A stretch of DNA of 64,000 bases from the NCBI GenBank assembly GCA_028279185.1, contig JANQSS010000169.1, positions 41,164 to 105,163 of the forward strand, given 5' to 3'. The number at the start of each line of letters is the position of its first letter. Within the stretch, counting starts at the first letter, position 1. Below, piece after piece: positions 1 through 9,564 of this stretch. This DNA comes from Saprospiraceae bacterium. GTDB lineage: Bacteria; Bacteroidota; Bacteroidia; Chitinophagales; Saprospiraceae. Made by a program: the position numbers and the translations under genes. The notes beneath the pieces are model-generated. The model worked only from the letters and a program-made list of their open reading frames with translations. It was not told the DNA's origin and searched no databases.

Positions 1-157
1 CTTAAGGACTCTGTTCTATTGTACTGTGTTGCGTCATTTATAAAAGGTGATAGGTCAAATTAGATTTGGTTCTTTCACTTTACCGTGGAAGAACTCAAGT
101 CCGTTTTTTCGTTATTTGTCATAAAATAACTCTAATATTGCGGCCAAATTCAATAAT

Positions 158-1120
158 ATGTTAAGGATTCTGGCCAATGATGGCATTCATGCCGATGGCA
201 AATTAAAAATGGAACAAGCGGGTATCACCGTTGACACAAATAAGATTGCCCAAGAAGATTTGCCGACCCAGTTGCAAAATTACGATGGCATTGTCGTCCG
301 TTCAGCGACTAAAGTGCGAAAGGAATTAATCGACGCTTGCCCTAATTTGAAAGTTATTGCCCGCGGCGGAGTGGGCCTTGACAATATCGATGTTGAATAT
401 GCCAAAAGCAAAGGAATACCCGTTTTCAATACGCCAGCAGCTTCCTCGAATTCCGTAGCTGAATTGGCGCTCGCTCACATGATGAATTTATCACGATTCC
501 TTCATCGATCTAACCGCATAATGCCCACTGAGGGCGTTGAAAATTTCAAAAGCTTAAAAAAATCCTATGCTAAAGGCTCAGAACTAGCTGGAAAGACACT
601 TGGAATTATCGGATTGGGTCGCATAGGTCAGGAAATGGCACGTATAGCCCTGGCACTTCGTATGAAAGTCCTACCGGTAGATCCGATGGTAAGTGAAGCA
701 ATCATCAACATTGACCTCTATTCTACCGAAGATGTCGGTTTGTCCATCAAACTTAAGACGGTCAATATGTCAGATATGCTGACACAAGCCGATTATTTAA
801 CCATCCATGTACCATTTGCCGGAGGGAAGTCGATTATCGGCAAAGACGAAATTGCCAAGATGAAAAAAGGTGCTTTCATCATAAACACATCACGAGGAGG
901 TGTCGTAGAAGAAAACGCATTGATTGAGGCACTTGAAAGCGGTCATCTCGGTGGTGCCGGGTTAGACGTCTTCGAGAACGAACCCACACCGGATTCGCGT
1001 TTACTCAATATGGAGACTATTTCCATATCGCCTCACATTGGGGCATCGACCAACGAAGCCCAGCGCAATATTGGACTTGAGTTGGCCGATAAATTAATTA
1101 ATTACCTGGTTAAAAATTAA
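158..1120 (+). CDS. serA: D-3-phosphoglycerate dehydrogenase-like 2-hydroxyacid dehydrogenase
   Basis: Probable NAD-dependent oxidation of 3-phosphoglycerate to 3-phosphohydroxypyruvate, the first step of serine synthesis in the cytoplasm. The 320-residue protein has the two-part D-2-hydroxyacid dehydrogenase fold: a split substrate domain and a Rossmann core with GLGRIG at about 152-157. The catalytic triad is in place: Arg246 in NTSRGG, Glu275 in VFENEP and His293 in SPHIG. It ends right after the catalytic core, so the C-terminal ACT or ASB regulatory domains of long SerA enzymes are absent; serine feedback would have to act differently, if at all. It converges on the CBM9/DUF5916 gene with only 26 bp between stops. 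No serC or serB lies in the window, so the exact 2-hydroxyacid substrate is inferred from overall similarity. Confidence 0.85.
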   Translation: MLRILANDGIHADGKLKMEQAGITVDTNKIAQEDLPTQLQNYDGIVVRSATKVRKELIDACPNLKVIARGGVGLDNIDVEYAKSKGIPVFNTPAASSNSVAELALAHMMNLSRFLHRSNRIMPTEGVENFKSLKKSYAKGSELAGKTLGIIGLGRIGQEMARIALALRMKVLPVDPMVSEAIINIDLYSTEDVGLSIKLKTVNMSDMLTQADYLTIHVPFAGGKSIIGKDEIAKMKKGAFIINTSRGGVVEENALIEALESGHLGGAGLDVFENEPTPDSRLLNMETISISPHIGASTNEAQRNIGLELADKLINYLVKN

Positions 1121-1146
1121 ATCCAGCGCACACGGGCACTTCTCGA

Positions 1147-3852
1147 CTAGTTTGTAAACCTATAGGTAGCTTTAATTAAAAAAGTATTTACAAGGGAGTC
1201 ATTCCACAAGTTGGCATCTAATGCGTCAAATATGGATCCGGATACCCGATTTTGGAATACTGATGAGCCTTGTGACCAGACTAAAAATAATTCGGATCCC
1301 GGAATGTACTCCCATCGTAACACGAGGTTTGAGCGAAATTGAACGAAATCAAAATTTGGATTGCTTATTGTATAGTCCACAATGCCATTTTCATTTTCAT
1401 CAATTTCAAATCCATCCAATTCGTGGTTAAATATAATTTGGTTTGAATTGAAAGCAGGAATTCGTTCATTGACATCTTGTGCCAGTGGTTGATTGACAAA
1501 CTTTATATCAGAATAAATCCCCCGTGATATAAATGGTTGCCCATAATACTGCAAGGTCAGGTCCGGTGTAATATTGTAATTTCCTCTGACTGTAAAACTC
1601 AATGTTTTTCTCAATATTTCGCCAACTATATATCGTTTTTCATCATCGGATACAAGTGTAGTTATATATTGATCTTCCCGATGCGCTCGATTAAAACTTC
1701 CACCGATCGAAAAGCTTAGCCCATCGGAAGCCTGAATACTCGTAGTCGTTCCGACACGTAAACTGTAAACACTTCCATCAAATGATCGACCGCCATTCAT
1801 ATTTAGGTTTTGCCTAATTTTCTTTCGCGTATCTGTTCCAAGGTTGAGGAAACCACCAAGGCCTTGTGGCTTTCGGAATGACGGCCCTGAACGAAGCCAT
1901 GTATTCGAAACATCATTAAATTCAATTGTTAAGCCTCCACCCAAGGACCAAAAATTCTTTAAATTCGAAAACATATCTATACTCACACTTTGGTAAAGTG
2001 ATTGTCCACTAAAATCCCATCGAGAATTCTGCTTAAAATTGAATCCTAAGTTTCTAAAAATTGACACGGGTTCGAGCCAACGATATCGCGCCCATAAATA
2101 TTGATTAATTTCATCGGCATTGCGCAAAAAACCAATATCATTTAATTCCAGCCCTGGTGATCGATATGTGCCACCTAATTGAATCTGAAATCTTCTGCCC
2201 AATCTTCGGATGCTTAAATCAGCACCTGTGCCACTCAGTGAGGTAGCCGTAGAATCAATTTCAATGTGATCCGCATCAGGTCGACCAAAACCATGGCCGA
2301 AGCTACTTTGAGTTCGCGTTATAGCATTCGCAGAACCTGAAACTCGACTTCCTACGAACCGGGCGTTCAGCTGCCATCTTCTATCATTCCAACGGTGCAA
2401 TACATCCATTCCACCTGAAAAAGCTTTTTGGTGAAGAAACGTCAACGACGCATCGTCAATATCACGAACAACGCCCGTTCCAATTAACCCAATGACCGTA
2501 TTTCCCTCATCAAAATCTTGAATTAGACGTAAGACATTATAGTTAGTCAGAGGCTCAACAGGCCGCTTTTCCTCCGTATTATTCGTACGCACATTTGCAT
2601 ATTCATCCTGTGTAACCGATTCTAATATTCCTATAGAAAATCCACTCTTCGTCTTTCCACTAAATTTGGCTGCGCCCAGAATACTCGAAAAATCTGGTTG
2701 ATCGACATAAATGGCCTGTGCCGGGTCATCAAAAATGCGAACATGCGGTCGTGCTCCTATTCTTCTCGAGTAAAACAAATTATCTCCATTGAATGGCCCA
2801 CCTCCACGGGCAGATGTAATATTGTAATTAAATAAATTTCGATTTTCAACAAAAAATGGTCGTCTTTCTTCAAAAAATATTTCAAACCCATCTAAATTTA
2901 ATGCCGAAGGATCAGCTTCCACCTGACCAAAATCTGGATTGATTGTAAAGTCCAATGTCAGATCATTCGTAACGCCTATTTTTCCATCCAAGCCAACGGA
3001 TAAATTGGCTTCACTTCCATCACGAAAGGGGTGATTTTCTATTTTTTCTGACGTTTCGTATTTTCCTACGACGTAGGGTTGAATTTCAATTTGTCTTTTC
3101 GGCTTAATATTATTTAGTCCATGCAATTCACCAAATCCACTCACCCAGTAGCCAGAGTTTTGAGGAATGTATTGCCAATTTGATCGACTTTCATTTCGAA
3201 AATCCCGTCGTGTGACCTGAAAACCCCATATCTTCTCTGTCGACTTGTCAAATCGTAATTGACTCAAAGGGATTGCAATTTCTGCAATCCACCCAGCACT
3301 ATCGATAGATGTCTTGAAGTTCCAAATCGGATTCCAGCTCGAATCCCAATCGTTTCCATCGCGCGAAACGAGTTCGTCACCCTTTACGCCCGATACAGAT
3401 GCAGTAAACGAAAAGGCTGTTCGCATGTCGTGATAGGAATCGATATTGACTTCAACCCAATCTCCATCAAATCCGTCTCGTCGGGACATGCGCTTAACTA
3501 TATTATCGGGCTCAGCATCATAACACCGTGCCGCAATAAAAACGTATCGATCATTGTACAAAACCTTGAAGGCCGTCTCGGAGGTCGGCTGCCCGCCGTC
3601 TACCGGTTCGCGCTGTGTAAATGCACTAGACCATTTAACGGTACTCCAGGCTTTATCACTGATTAGTCCATCAATTTGCGGTGGATTTTGGGTAAATGCT
3701 GTCGTGTAAATGCGTTTTTGACTAAGCGGATCGACTTCAATATCGGCGGGTTGGGAAGATGCGACTAAAGATGAGAATAACGACAGGCCACAAAAGATCG
3801 TTGCGACCAATACTCTTAAAATTAACGATCGTGATAAATAGACAGCCGTCAT
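1147..3852 (-). CDS. CBM9-fold / DUF5916 outer-membrane protein
   Basis: 901-residue exported protein. An N-terminal signal segment (about 13-33) is followed by a CBM9-like beta-sandwich (about 50-240: IDGLISDKAWS, YVFIAARCYD, GDWVEVNIDSY, WIAEIAIPLSQL), a domain also found in carbohydrate-binding modules of xylanases. The remaining roughly 650 residues match the DUF5916 pattern: FTINPDFGQVEADPSALNL, FFEERRPFFVEN, then many alternating aromatic/polar strands ending in ATYRFTN. An aromatic terminus of this kind is typical of an outer-membrane beta-barrel. The family is common in Bacteroidota and is usually annotated as a hydrolase or carbohydrate-binding protein without proven function. It is monocistronic, divergent from the TPR cyclase. 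A near-consensus -7 element (TATCTTTA, 3886-3893) lies about 35 bp upstream of the ATG. Confidence 0.8.
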   Translation of the reverse strand: MTAVYLSRSLILRVLVATIFCGLSLFSSLVASSQPADIEVDPLSQKRIYTTAFTQNPPQIDGLISDKAWSTVKWSSAFTQREPVDGGQPTSETAFKVLYNDRYVFIAARCYDAEPDNIVKRMSRRDGFDGDWVEVNIDSYHDMRTAFSFTASVSGVKGDELVSRDGNDWDSSWNPIWNFKTSIDSAGWIAEIAIPLSQLRFDKSTEKIWGFQVTRRDFRNESRSNWQYIPQNSGYWVSGFGELHGLNNIKPKRQIEIQPYVVGKYETSEKIENHPFRDGSEANLSVGLDGKIGVTNDLTLDFTINPDFGQVEADPSALNLDGFEIFFEERRPFFVENRNLFNYNITSARGGGPFNGDNLFYSRRIGARPHVRIFDDPAQAIYVDQPDFSSILGAAKFSGKTKSGFSIGILESVTQDEYANVRTNNTEEKRPVEPLTNYNVLRLIQDFDEGNTVIGLIGTGVVRDIDDASLTFLHQKAFSGGMDVLHRWNDRRWQLNARFVGSRVSGSANAITRTQSSFGHGFGRPDADHIEIDSTATSLSGTGADLSIRRLGRRFQIQLGGTYRSPGLELNDIGFLRNADEINQYLWARYRWLEPVSIFRNLGFNFKQNSRWDFSGQSLYQSVSIDMFSNLKNFWSLGGGLTIEFNDVSNTWLRSGPSFRKPQGLGGFLNLGTDTRKKIRQNLNMNGGRSFDGSVYSLRVGTTTSIQASDGLSFSIGGSFNRAHREDQYITTLVSDDEKRYIVGEILRKTLSFTVRGNYNITPDLTLQYYGQPFISRGIYSDIKFVNQPLAQDVNERIPAFNSNQIIFNHELDGFEIDENENGIVDYTISNPNFDFVQFRSNLVLRWEYIPGSELFLVWSQGSSVFQNRVSGSIFDALDANLWNDSLVNTFLIKATYRFTN

Positions 3853-4058
3853 ACCAATAGTTCAAATCTCATCCGGGTTTCGCTATAAAGATACGAGAAT
3901 TGATAGAGCCAAATTTGTAAATATGAAACTTGTGTATAAATAGGACAACTTAACCAGCATGTGTAAATTGGACTGCAATAATTAATTGAAGGGCATTAGC
4001 CGTCAAAAAATTTAGAATGATTTATGGGCTAGTGCTGATTATTTAAACATAGATTGAC

Positions 4059-6473
4059 ATGATCAATTTCTTAAATTTAAGCCTTTCAACATTCAGTTTC
4101 ACTATGGCGTTTAGGTCTATTATCATTTGTTTGCTTTGGGTTTTATTCAACATATTGCCTAGAAGTTGCTATAGTCAGTTGATAGAATATGACAGTTTAC
4201 ATGCCGTACTCGAAGATGCGACCCTGCCCGATTTAAAGAAGGCTCAAATTCATTTTAAATTATGCCGGAATAAACAGAGTCAGGAATGGACGAAGGTCAT
4301 AAAACACTGTGATTCAGTTGAAATTTTTTTAAGCCGAGCCAGACTAAATGACGCTCATTATCAGAAGGATAAAGCAGAGGATTATATTGCTAAAGCTCGG
4401 AACGAATGTGGTGGCATATTGAGCACGAAAAACATGCATAAGGCTGCACTGAAAGCTTTCGATAGGGCCCTCGAAAAATGTCGCCAAAAAAATTCGCCAC
4501 TACTTGCAACCATTCATAGCAATTTGGGGTATACGTATTTAAATTTAGATAGTCTGGAACAAGCCATGTTGCATTCGATGAAGGCTGTTCATCTCCGCGA
4601 CAGCCTTGGGTTATACGAAAGCTTACCCACGCCTCTGAGACTCTTGGCCGAAATTTATAGTAAAATGCAGCTAGCAGATAGTGTTATGCTATTTTATTAT
4701 CGCGCTATAGCCTCGGCATTAAAATCGGGCGACACCTCACAAATATCCGACATGCATAACTTTACGGGCAAGGAATTTAAGAAAAGAGGTCAACTTGATT
4801 CAGCTTACCTCTATTATATGAAAGCAATAGAATTTAATCAACTTTCTGGCGACACATCTGACATGATGGCCTCTTTGTTCAATTTATTCATATTAAAAAA
4901 GCAATTGGGCGATATACCTCAAGCACTTGATCATTTGCACCACGTGCAACAATTGGCGGAAAAAACACGCGATAAAAAAATGGAGGCCGCCGCGCTTAAC
5001 AGTATTGGATTGAATCATTTAGATCGAGGGGATTTTGCCCTTTCATTGACATATTTTAATAAGGCACTTCGATTGAGAAAAGCCATTAACCATATGAAGG
5101 GTGTAACCTCGACGGTTAGCAATATCGGAATGGCTTACCAGCGTCTTGGACGGCCAGATTCTGCTTTGATTTGTTTTAACACGAGCCTGAAAATGGCAGA
5201 AAAAATAAATGACAAGCGTCGCATTCGTTTCGCGCTCAGTAATCTGGCATACGTAAACCGGGAACTCGGAAATTATCGGCAAGCTGAAGCGCAATATAGA
5301 CGATGTTTACTACTATATAAATTAATAATGCACCGTGCTGATCTGGCACGTACGCATACAGGTCTTGGAAATGTCTTGCTGAATCAACGTAAATATCATG
5401 AGGCGATTACGAATTTGAAAATTGGTTTTGAGATTTTTGAGGAACTTGATTATCCGGAATTGGCCAGTCGTGCTTCTCAGCTATTAAGTGAAGCGTATGA
5501 AGCTGTTCATAATCCTTCGTCCGCCCTGAAATACCATAAAATTGCTGTCGCCAGACGTGACTCCGTAAATAATGAGGAAGCGCAGCGAGCAACAGCACAA
5601 CGCGAAGCCCAGTATACATACGAAAAACAAAAAATAATTGATGACGCCAATCATCAACAACAATTGGCCATCGAGCAAGAAAAAAAAGAAAAACAGCGAA
5701 TCTTCACCTTTTTTATGGCCGGTGGATTCATCTTGGTTGCACTCTTTTTAATCTTCGTATTCAATCAATTAAAAAAGACGAAACGTCAAAATCTAATTAT
5801 TGAAAATCAAAAAGCCGAAGTTGAAATGGAGCATGAACGTTCTGATCAACTTTTACGCAATATATTGCCAAATGAAACCGCTCAAGAATTAAAAACATCC
5901 GGCACAACAAAAGCACGATTTTATAATGAAGCGACTGTATTATTCACAGATTTTCAATCATTCACAGAAATCGCTGCATCGATGAATCCTACTGACTTGG
6001 TTCAAGGTCTTCATGCACACTTTTCAACATTTGACACCATAGTTGAAAAATACAAGATTGAAAAAATAAAAACGATCGGTGATGCCTACATGGCCGTGTG
6101 TGGTGTTCCAAATCGCATAGCGAACCATGCAGAACGGATCATATTAGCAGGTTTGGAATTTCAACAATATATAAATACTCAAAAGCAAGGCGATTCAAAA
6201 ATTCCATTCAATGCAATGCGAATAGGCATACATACTGGACCTGTAGTTGCTGGTGTTGTTGGAACACGCAAATTTCAATATGACATCTGGGGTGACACGG
6301 TGAATACCGCAAGTAGAATGGAAAAACATGGAGAAATTAATCGTGTGAATATTAGTCAATCAACCTATGACATGGTTAAAGATTCCAAACATTTACGATT
6401 TGAATTCCGCGGCAGTATAGAAGCAAAAGGAAAAGGCGAAATGGGGATGTACTTTGTGGAACGCAAAGGTTGA
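4059..6473 (+). CDS. TPR-repeat membrane-anchored adenylate cyclase (class III)
   Basis: Likely makes cAMP from ATP in response to a signal sensed by its exported N-terminal half. The order is signal peptide (a better start may be the Met at 4104, with cleavage near SCYS-Q), about seven or more tetratricopeptide repeats to roughly residue 500, a short coiled coil, one membrane helix at about 549-571, a second coiled coil, and a C-terminal class III cyclase domain (about 618-804). Metal-binding Asp631 (LFTDFQSF) and Asp675 (TIGDAY) are present. The purine-selecting positions are Lys671 (KIKTIGD) and Asp742 (YDIWGD), the ATP pattern rather than the Glu/Cys pair of guanylate cyclases. The transition-state Arg of NTASR is also present. 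It is a single gene. What the TPR region senses cannot be read from the sequence. Confidence 0.88.
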   Translation: MINFLNLSLSTFSFTMAFRSIIICLLWVLFNILPRSCYSQLIEYDSLHAVLEDATLPDLKKAQIHFKLCRNKQSQEWTKVIKHCDSVEIFLSRARLNDAHYQKDKAEDYIAKARNECGGILSTKNMHKAALKAFDRALEKCRQKNSPLLATIHSNLGYTYLNLDSLEQAMLHSMKAVHLRDSLGLYESLPTPLRLLAEIYSKMQLADSVMLFYYRAIASALKSGDTSQISDMHNFTGKEFKKRGQLDSAYLYYMKAIEFNQLSGDTSDMMASLFNLFILKKQLGDIPQALDHLHHVQQLAEKTRDKKMEAAALNSIGLNHLDRGDFALSLTYFNKALRLRKAINHMKGVTSTVSNIGMAYQRLGRPDSALICFNTSLKMAEKINDKRRIRFALSNLAYVNRELGNYRQAEAQYRRCLLLYKLIMHRADLARTHTGLGNVLLNQRKYHEAITNLKIGFEIFEELDYPELASRASQLLSEAYEAVHNPSSALKYHKIAVARRDSVNNEEAQRATAQREAQYTYEKQKIIDDANHQQQLAIEQEKKEKQRIFTFFMAGGFILVALFLIFVFNQLKKTKRQNLIIENQKAEVEMEHERSDQLLRNILPNETAQELKTSGTTKARFYNEATVLFTDFQSFTEIAASMNPTDLVQGLHAHFSTFDTIVEKYKIEKIKTIGDAYMAVCGVPNRIANHAERIILAGLEFQQYINTQKQGDSKIPFNAMRIGIHTGPVVAGVVGTRKFQYDIWGDTVNTASRMEKHGEINRVNISQSTYDMVKDSKHLRFEFRGSIEAKGKGEMGMYFVERKG

Positions 6474-7178
6474 CTTATGCACGTGATTCGATTTAAGTCA
6501 ATAGTTGAAAAAGCATGCATACTACGTAAGCTATAACATCCTGTTTGCATTTCATGTCCTAGCAGTTCCAGAATTGTTCTGAATTTCAAAAGATATATAG
6601 AAATGGCTTACCTCAAATGGGGAATATAGCTGTGGAAGGCTAAGTCCTAAATTGACGAGCTGACTTAAATTCACCTCAAAATTTTGAGATAGCAATTCAC
6701 TCATCAACTGGTAGAGAATGGGGGCAATATCTGATACATTAAAACTTAAATAGGAAGTATAGCACTAGACGTGATACATGAAATATTGTCAATATGAATA
6801 CTGGATAAGGTACATAACCGTTTGGTGGTCAATTAAATGTAATAATGCGGGAGGCCCGACAAATTAGGGTGCTGCGAGCCGCCATGCGCGTTGGCTTTTA
6901 ATTCGTCTTGACTTTTTTTGGTTCTGTTTTTTGTGTCAAGACAAAAAATGAACATCCCCTCAAGCAGAAGAACAAAGCCAAACACGAAATACCGGTGCTG
7001 TAGCGCATCAAAATAAGTCTTAGCCCTGTAGAAGGCGATACATACCGATCCGCGACATTTGAAAGTCATAAAATGACCGTATTCAGACAAAAGCCTAGGG
7101 TAATTGGTGTCTGTAATTTTAACATAATATCGCTAAGAAATCATGACCTGATGCTTGCATCAATTTAAAATTTTCGTT
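6474..7178. other. Intergenic region, 0.7 kb, probably non-coding
   Basis: No convincing gene. A weak inverted repeat (TTGACTTA ... TAAGTCAA, 6470-6501) starts at the cyclase stop and may help end transcription. Around 6927-6948 there is an A/T-rich stem (TTTTTTGT, loop GTCAAG, ACAAAAAA). It lies in a locally richer stretch (6833-7090) that is open on the minus strand for 85 codons, but the translation has no recognisable family or start context and I do not call it a gene. The stretch looks like a remnant or a dispersed intergenic repeat. Confidence 0.5.
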
Positions 7179-7186
7179 TAGATTTG
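7155..7186 (+). promoter_or_regulatory. Promoter of the imelysin/TonB iron-uptake operon
   Basis: The -7 element TAGATTTG (7179-7186) matches the Bacteroidota form TANNTTTG, and a TTG (7155-7157) lies 21 bp upstream where the -33 element belongs. The predicted start of transcription leaves about 25 nt before the ATG at 7218. The -33 spacing is slightly longer than the usual 19, so the -7 element is the better supported part. No clear Fur box was recognised. Confidence 0.5.
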
Positions 7187-7217
7187 TCGCTTAATTATAT
7201 TTAATCTAAATTAAAAT

Positions 7218-8435
7218 ATGAAAATGACGTACAAATTTCGGCTTTTGCTCATTTTGATGAGCGGCTGGTGCTTAGTGGCGTGCTCGGACGACGAGATGCC
7301 AGATATTGTGATCGATAATCCTGCGGAGTATGATTTCGTACGAGACGGAAGCTCTACTGTATCCTTTAGCGGTCAAAGCACTAGAATCGCTATGGCCACG
7401 GAATTGATTAATGCCATGAAAGATTTCAATGCAAGTAGCCAGTTAATGTTGGAAATGTATGCGAACGAAACGTCCTCCGGAGGTGACGCCGACCCATATA
7501 GTGACCCAGCTTTGAATGCATCCACGAAGAGTGTAAAATCCAAAGTTGCGGCCTCTTCTGATTTCTTCTCATCAAACACTGCAGAATCTGCAATCATTAA
7601 AGCGGAGATCGAATCTTGGATAATAAGTCAAGTATCGGAAGTATTTCCTCGTAAAGATAACCTCGCCGAAAAAGGACTAGCGGGTCAAATAGCGGACGGT
7701 TCATCTGTACGCTACGTCAATGCTGATGGGTTGGAGTATAATCAAGCGGTCAATAAATCTCTCATCGGTGCACTAATGCTTGATCAAATGTGTAACAACT
7801 ATCTGAGTACATCTGTTCTGGATGCTGGAGAGAATAGAGTAGATAATGACGCCGGTACACTTGTGGATGGTAAAGCGTATACCAACATGGAACATAAGTG
7901 GGACGAAGCGTACGGCTACCTATTTGGGGCCGCTTCAAATACGAAAAATCCGATTCCACAACTTGGAGAAGACAGCTTTCTTAACAAATATCTCAAAAGA
8001 GTAAATGATGATACGGATTTCGCAGGAATAGCCGATGACATTTTCGAGGCGTTCAAATTAGGGAGAGCGGCAATTGTCGCTAAAGATTACAATGTTCGCG
8101 ATCAGCAAGCCGAAATTCTAAGAGAAAAGCTGTCGACAATTGTTGCGGTGCGTGCCATCTTCTATCTTCAAAACGGAAAAATCGCACTGGAAAACGATGA
8201 CTTCGGTGGGGCATTTCATGATCTTTCAGAAGGGTTCGGATTCGTCTATAGTTTGCGATTTGCGAGAAAGGCAAATAGTGCGGATCCGTATTTTACAAAG
8301 GCCGAAGTTGATACGATGATTGGTCAATTGACGGCTGGTGATGGTTTTTGGGATTTGACCTCAACAACCCTGGACCAGCTATCGGAAACGATTGCCTCTA
8401 AATTCAATTTCACCGTAGCTCAAGCTGGAAGCTAA
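7218..8435 (+). CDS. DUF4856-family lipoprotein of an iron-uptake operon
   Basis: 405 residues with a lipoprotein signal (LILMSGWCLVAC-S, acylated Cys at about 22), so it is lipidated and faces the periplasm or cell surface. The body has the features of DUF4856: YDFVRDGSSTVSFSGQSTRI after the linker, a long helical middle, and the segment with VDGKAYTNMEHKWDEAYGYLFG, where conserved His and Trp sit. The family is regularly found next to imelysin genes in Bacteroidota. It is the first gene of a four-gene operon, with 13 bp to the imelysin gene. The molecular role is not established; binding or handing over iron or haem outside the cytoplasm is inferred from context. Confidence 0.85.
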   Translation: MKMTYKFRLLLILMSGWCLVACSDDEMPDIVIDNPAEYDFVRDGSSTVSFSGQSTRIAMATELINAMKDFNASSQLMLEMYANETSSGGDADPYSDPALNASTKSVKSKVAASSDFFSSNTAESAIIKAEIESWIISQVSEVFPRKDNLAEKGLAGQIADGSSVRYVNADGLEYNQAVNKSLIGALMLDQMCNNYLSTSVLDAGENRVDNDAGTLVDGKAYTNMEHKWDEAYGYLFGAASNTKNPIPQLGEDSFLNKYLKRVNDDTDFAGIADDIFEAFKLGRAAIVAKDYNVRDQQAEILREKLSTIVAVRAIFYLQNGKIALENDDFGGAFHDLSEGFGFVYSLRFARKANSADPYFTKAEVDTMIGQLTAGDGFWDLTSTTLDQLSETIASKFNFTVAQAGS

Positions 8436-8448
8436 TCAAGATCTAATC

Positions 8449-9564
8449 ATGCGTTCTATAATCAGGTCACTAATTATCCTTGCTTTACCGATAGCCGTCT
8501 TGTGGTCGTGCACAGATGATGACAACAGTGAAGGGAAAAATGTTCAGGATACGTTTAATCGTCAAATGATGCTCACTGGAATTGCAGATGAAATAATCAT
8601 TCCTTCCTTTGAACATTATGTAAGTAAACTTGAGGGTTTTCGGGTAGCAGGTGACCAATTCTCTTTGGAAGCCAGCATGCCAACACTTGAACAATTAAGA
8701 TTAACTTACTTATCTGCTTATAAAGCCTGGCAACATGTGTCTATGTTCGACATTGGAAAAGCGGAGGAGACAAAGCTTCGAAACTATACCAACATATATC
8801 CTACTGATCCAAATGTAATTGAAGGAAACATCAGCAATCAAAATTATAATTTATTGCTTCCATCAAATTACGTAGCTCAAGGTTTTCCAGCGTTGGATTA
8901 TTTATTGTACGGTGTCGGACAGAATGATGCCGATATCCTTTCAATATTAGAGTCGAATGCGTATAGATCTTACTTGTCAGAGTTGATTAATCGCCTGCAT
9001 GATATTGGCAAAGATGTATTGGATGACTGGAAGTCAGAATTCAGAACTACATTTATAAACAATAATGGCTCGTCCGCTACGGCTTCTGTTGATAAACTTG
9101 TAAACGATTATCTTTTTTATTACGAGAAGTTTTTTCGTGCCGGGAAAATAGGAATTCCGGCGGGTGTATTTTCCGGCACACCAATCTCTACATCCGTTGA
9201 AGCACCATATAGTAATCGGTATTCGAAAGAACTGTTTCAAGAGAGCTTTGTTGCTGTTCAAAATTTATTCAGGGGAATAAGTTTTGATGGAAGCACAACC
9301 GTCAGCAGTCTGGAAGATTACTTACAACACATTCAGGAATTGAACCAGACAGAGGATGTCGCTCAAAAAATACTTGATCAGTGGTCCCTTGCCGAGGCTC
9401 AGGTGAACTCATTGTCAAATAGCTTTAAAGAACAGGTCGAAACGGATAATATAAAAATGCTGGAAGTATACGATGAAATCCAGCGAGCAGTGGTTCTATT
9501 AAAAGTAGATATGTTGTGTTCATTTAATATACAAGTGGACTACATAGATGCAGATGGGGATTAG
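8449..9564 (+). CDS. Imelysin family lipoprotein (iron-regulated, IrpA-like)
   Basis: 371 residues with a lipoprotein signal (LPIAVLWSC-T, Cys near 21). The fold is the helical imelysin/peptidase M75 type, shown by SAYKAWQHVSMFDIGKAEE near the N-terminus and GFPALDYLLYG in the middle. Members are associated with iron acquisition and are exported; proteolytic activity once proposed for the family is not supported by structures. The family's GxHxxE motif reads GFPALDY here, so the His is Pro and the Glu is Asp, which should weaken any metal site. The stop codon overlaps the GTG start of the next gene by one base (TAGTG), indicating translational coupling to the HTTM gene. Confidence 0.87.
   Translation: MRSIIRSLIILALPIAVLWSCTDDDNSEGKNVQDTFNRQMMLTGIADEIIIPSFEHYVSKLEGFRVAGDQFSLEASMPTLEQLRLTYLSAYKAWQHVSMFDIGKAEETKLRNYTNIYPTDPNVIEGNISNQNYNLLLPSNYVAQGFPALDYLLYGVGQNDADILSILESNAYRSYLSELINRLHDIGKDVLDDWKSEFRTTFINNNGSSATASVDKLVNDYLFYYEKFFRAGKIGIPAGVFSGTPISTSVEAPYSNRYSKELFQESFVAVQNLFRGISFDGSTTVSSLEDYLQHIQELNQTEDVAQKILDQWSLAEAQVNSLSNSFKEQVETDNIKMLEVYDEIQRAVVLLKVDMLCSFNIQVDYIDADGD

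Noticed and set aside
6833..7090. 85-codon minus-strand gene
   Set aside because: No recognisable domain, start context or coding bias; recorded as an intergenic curiosity only.
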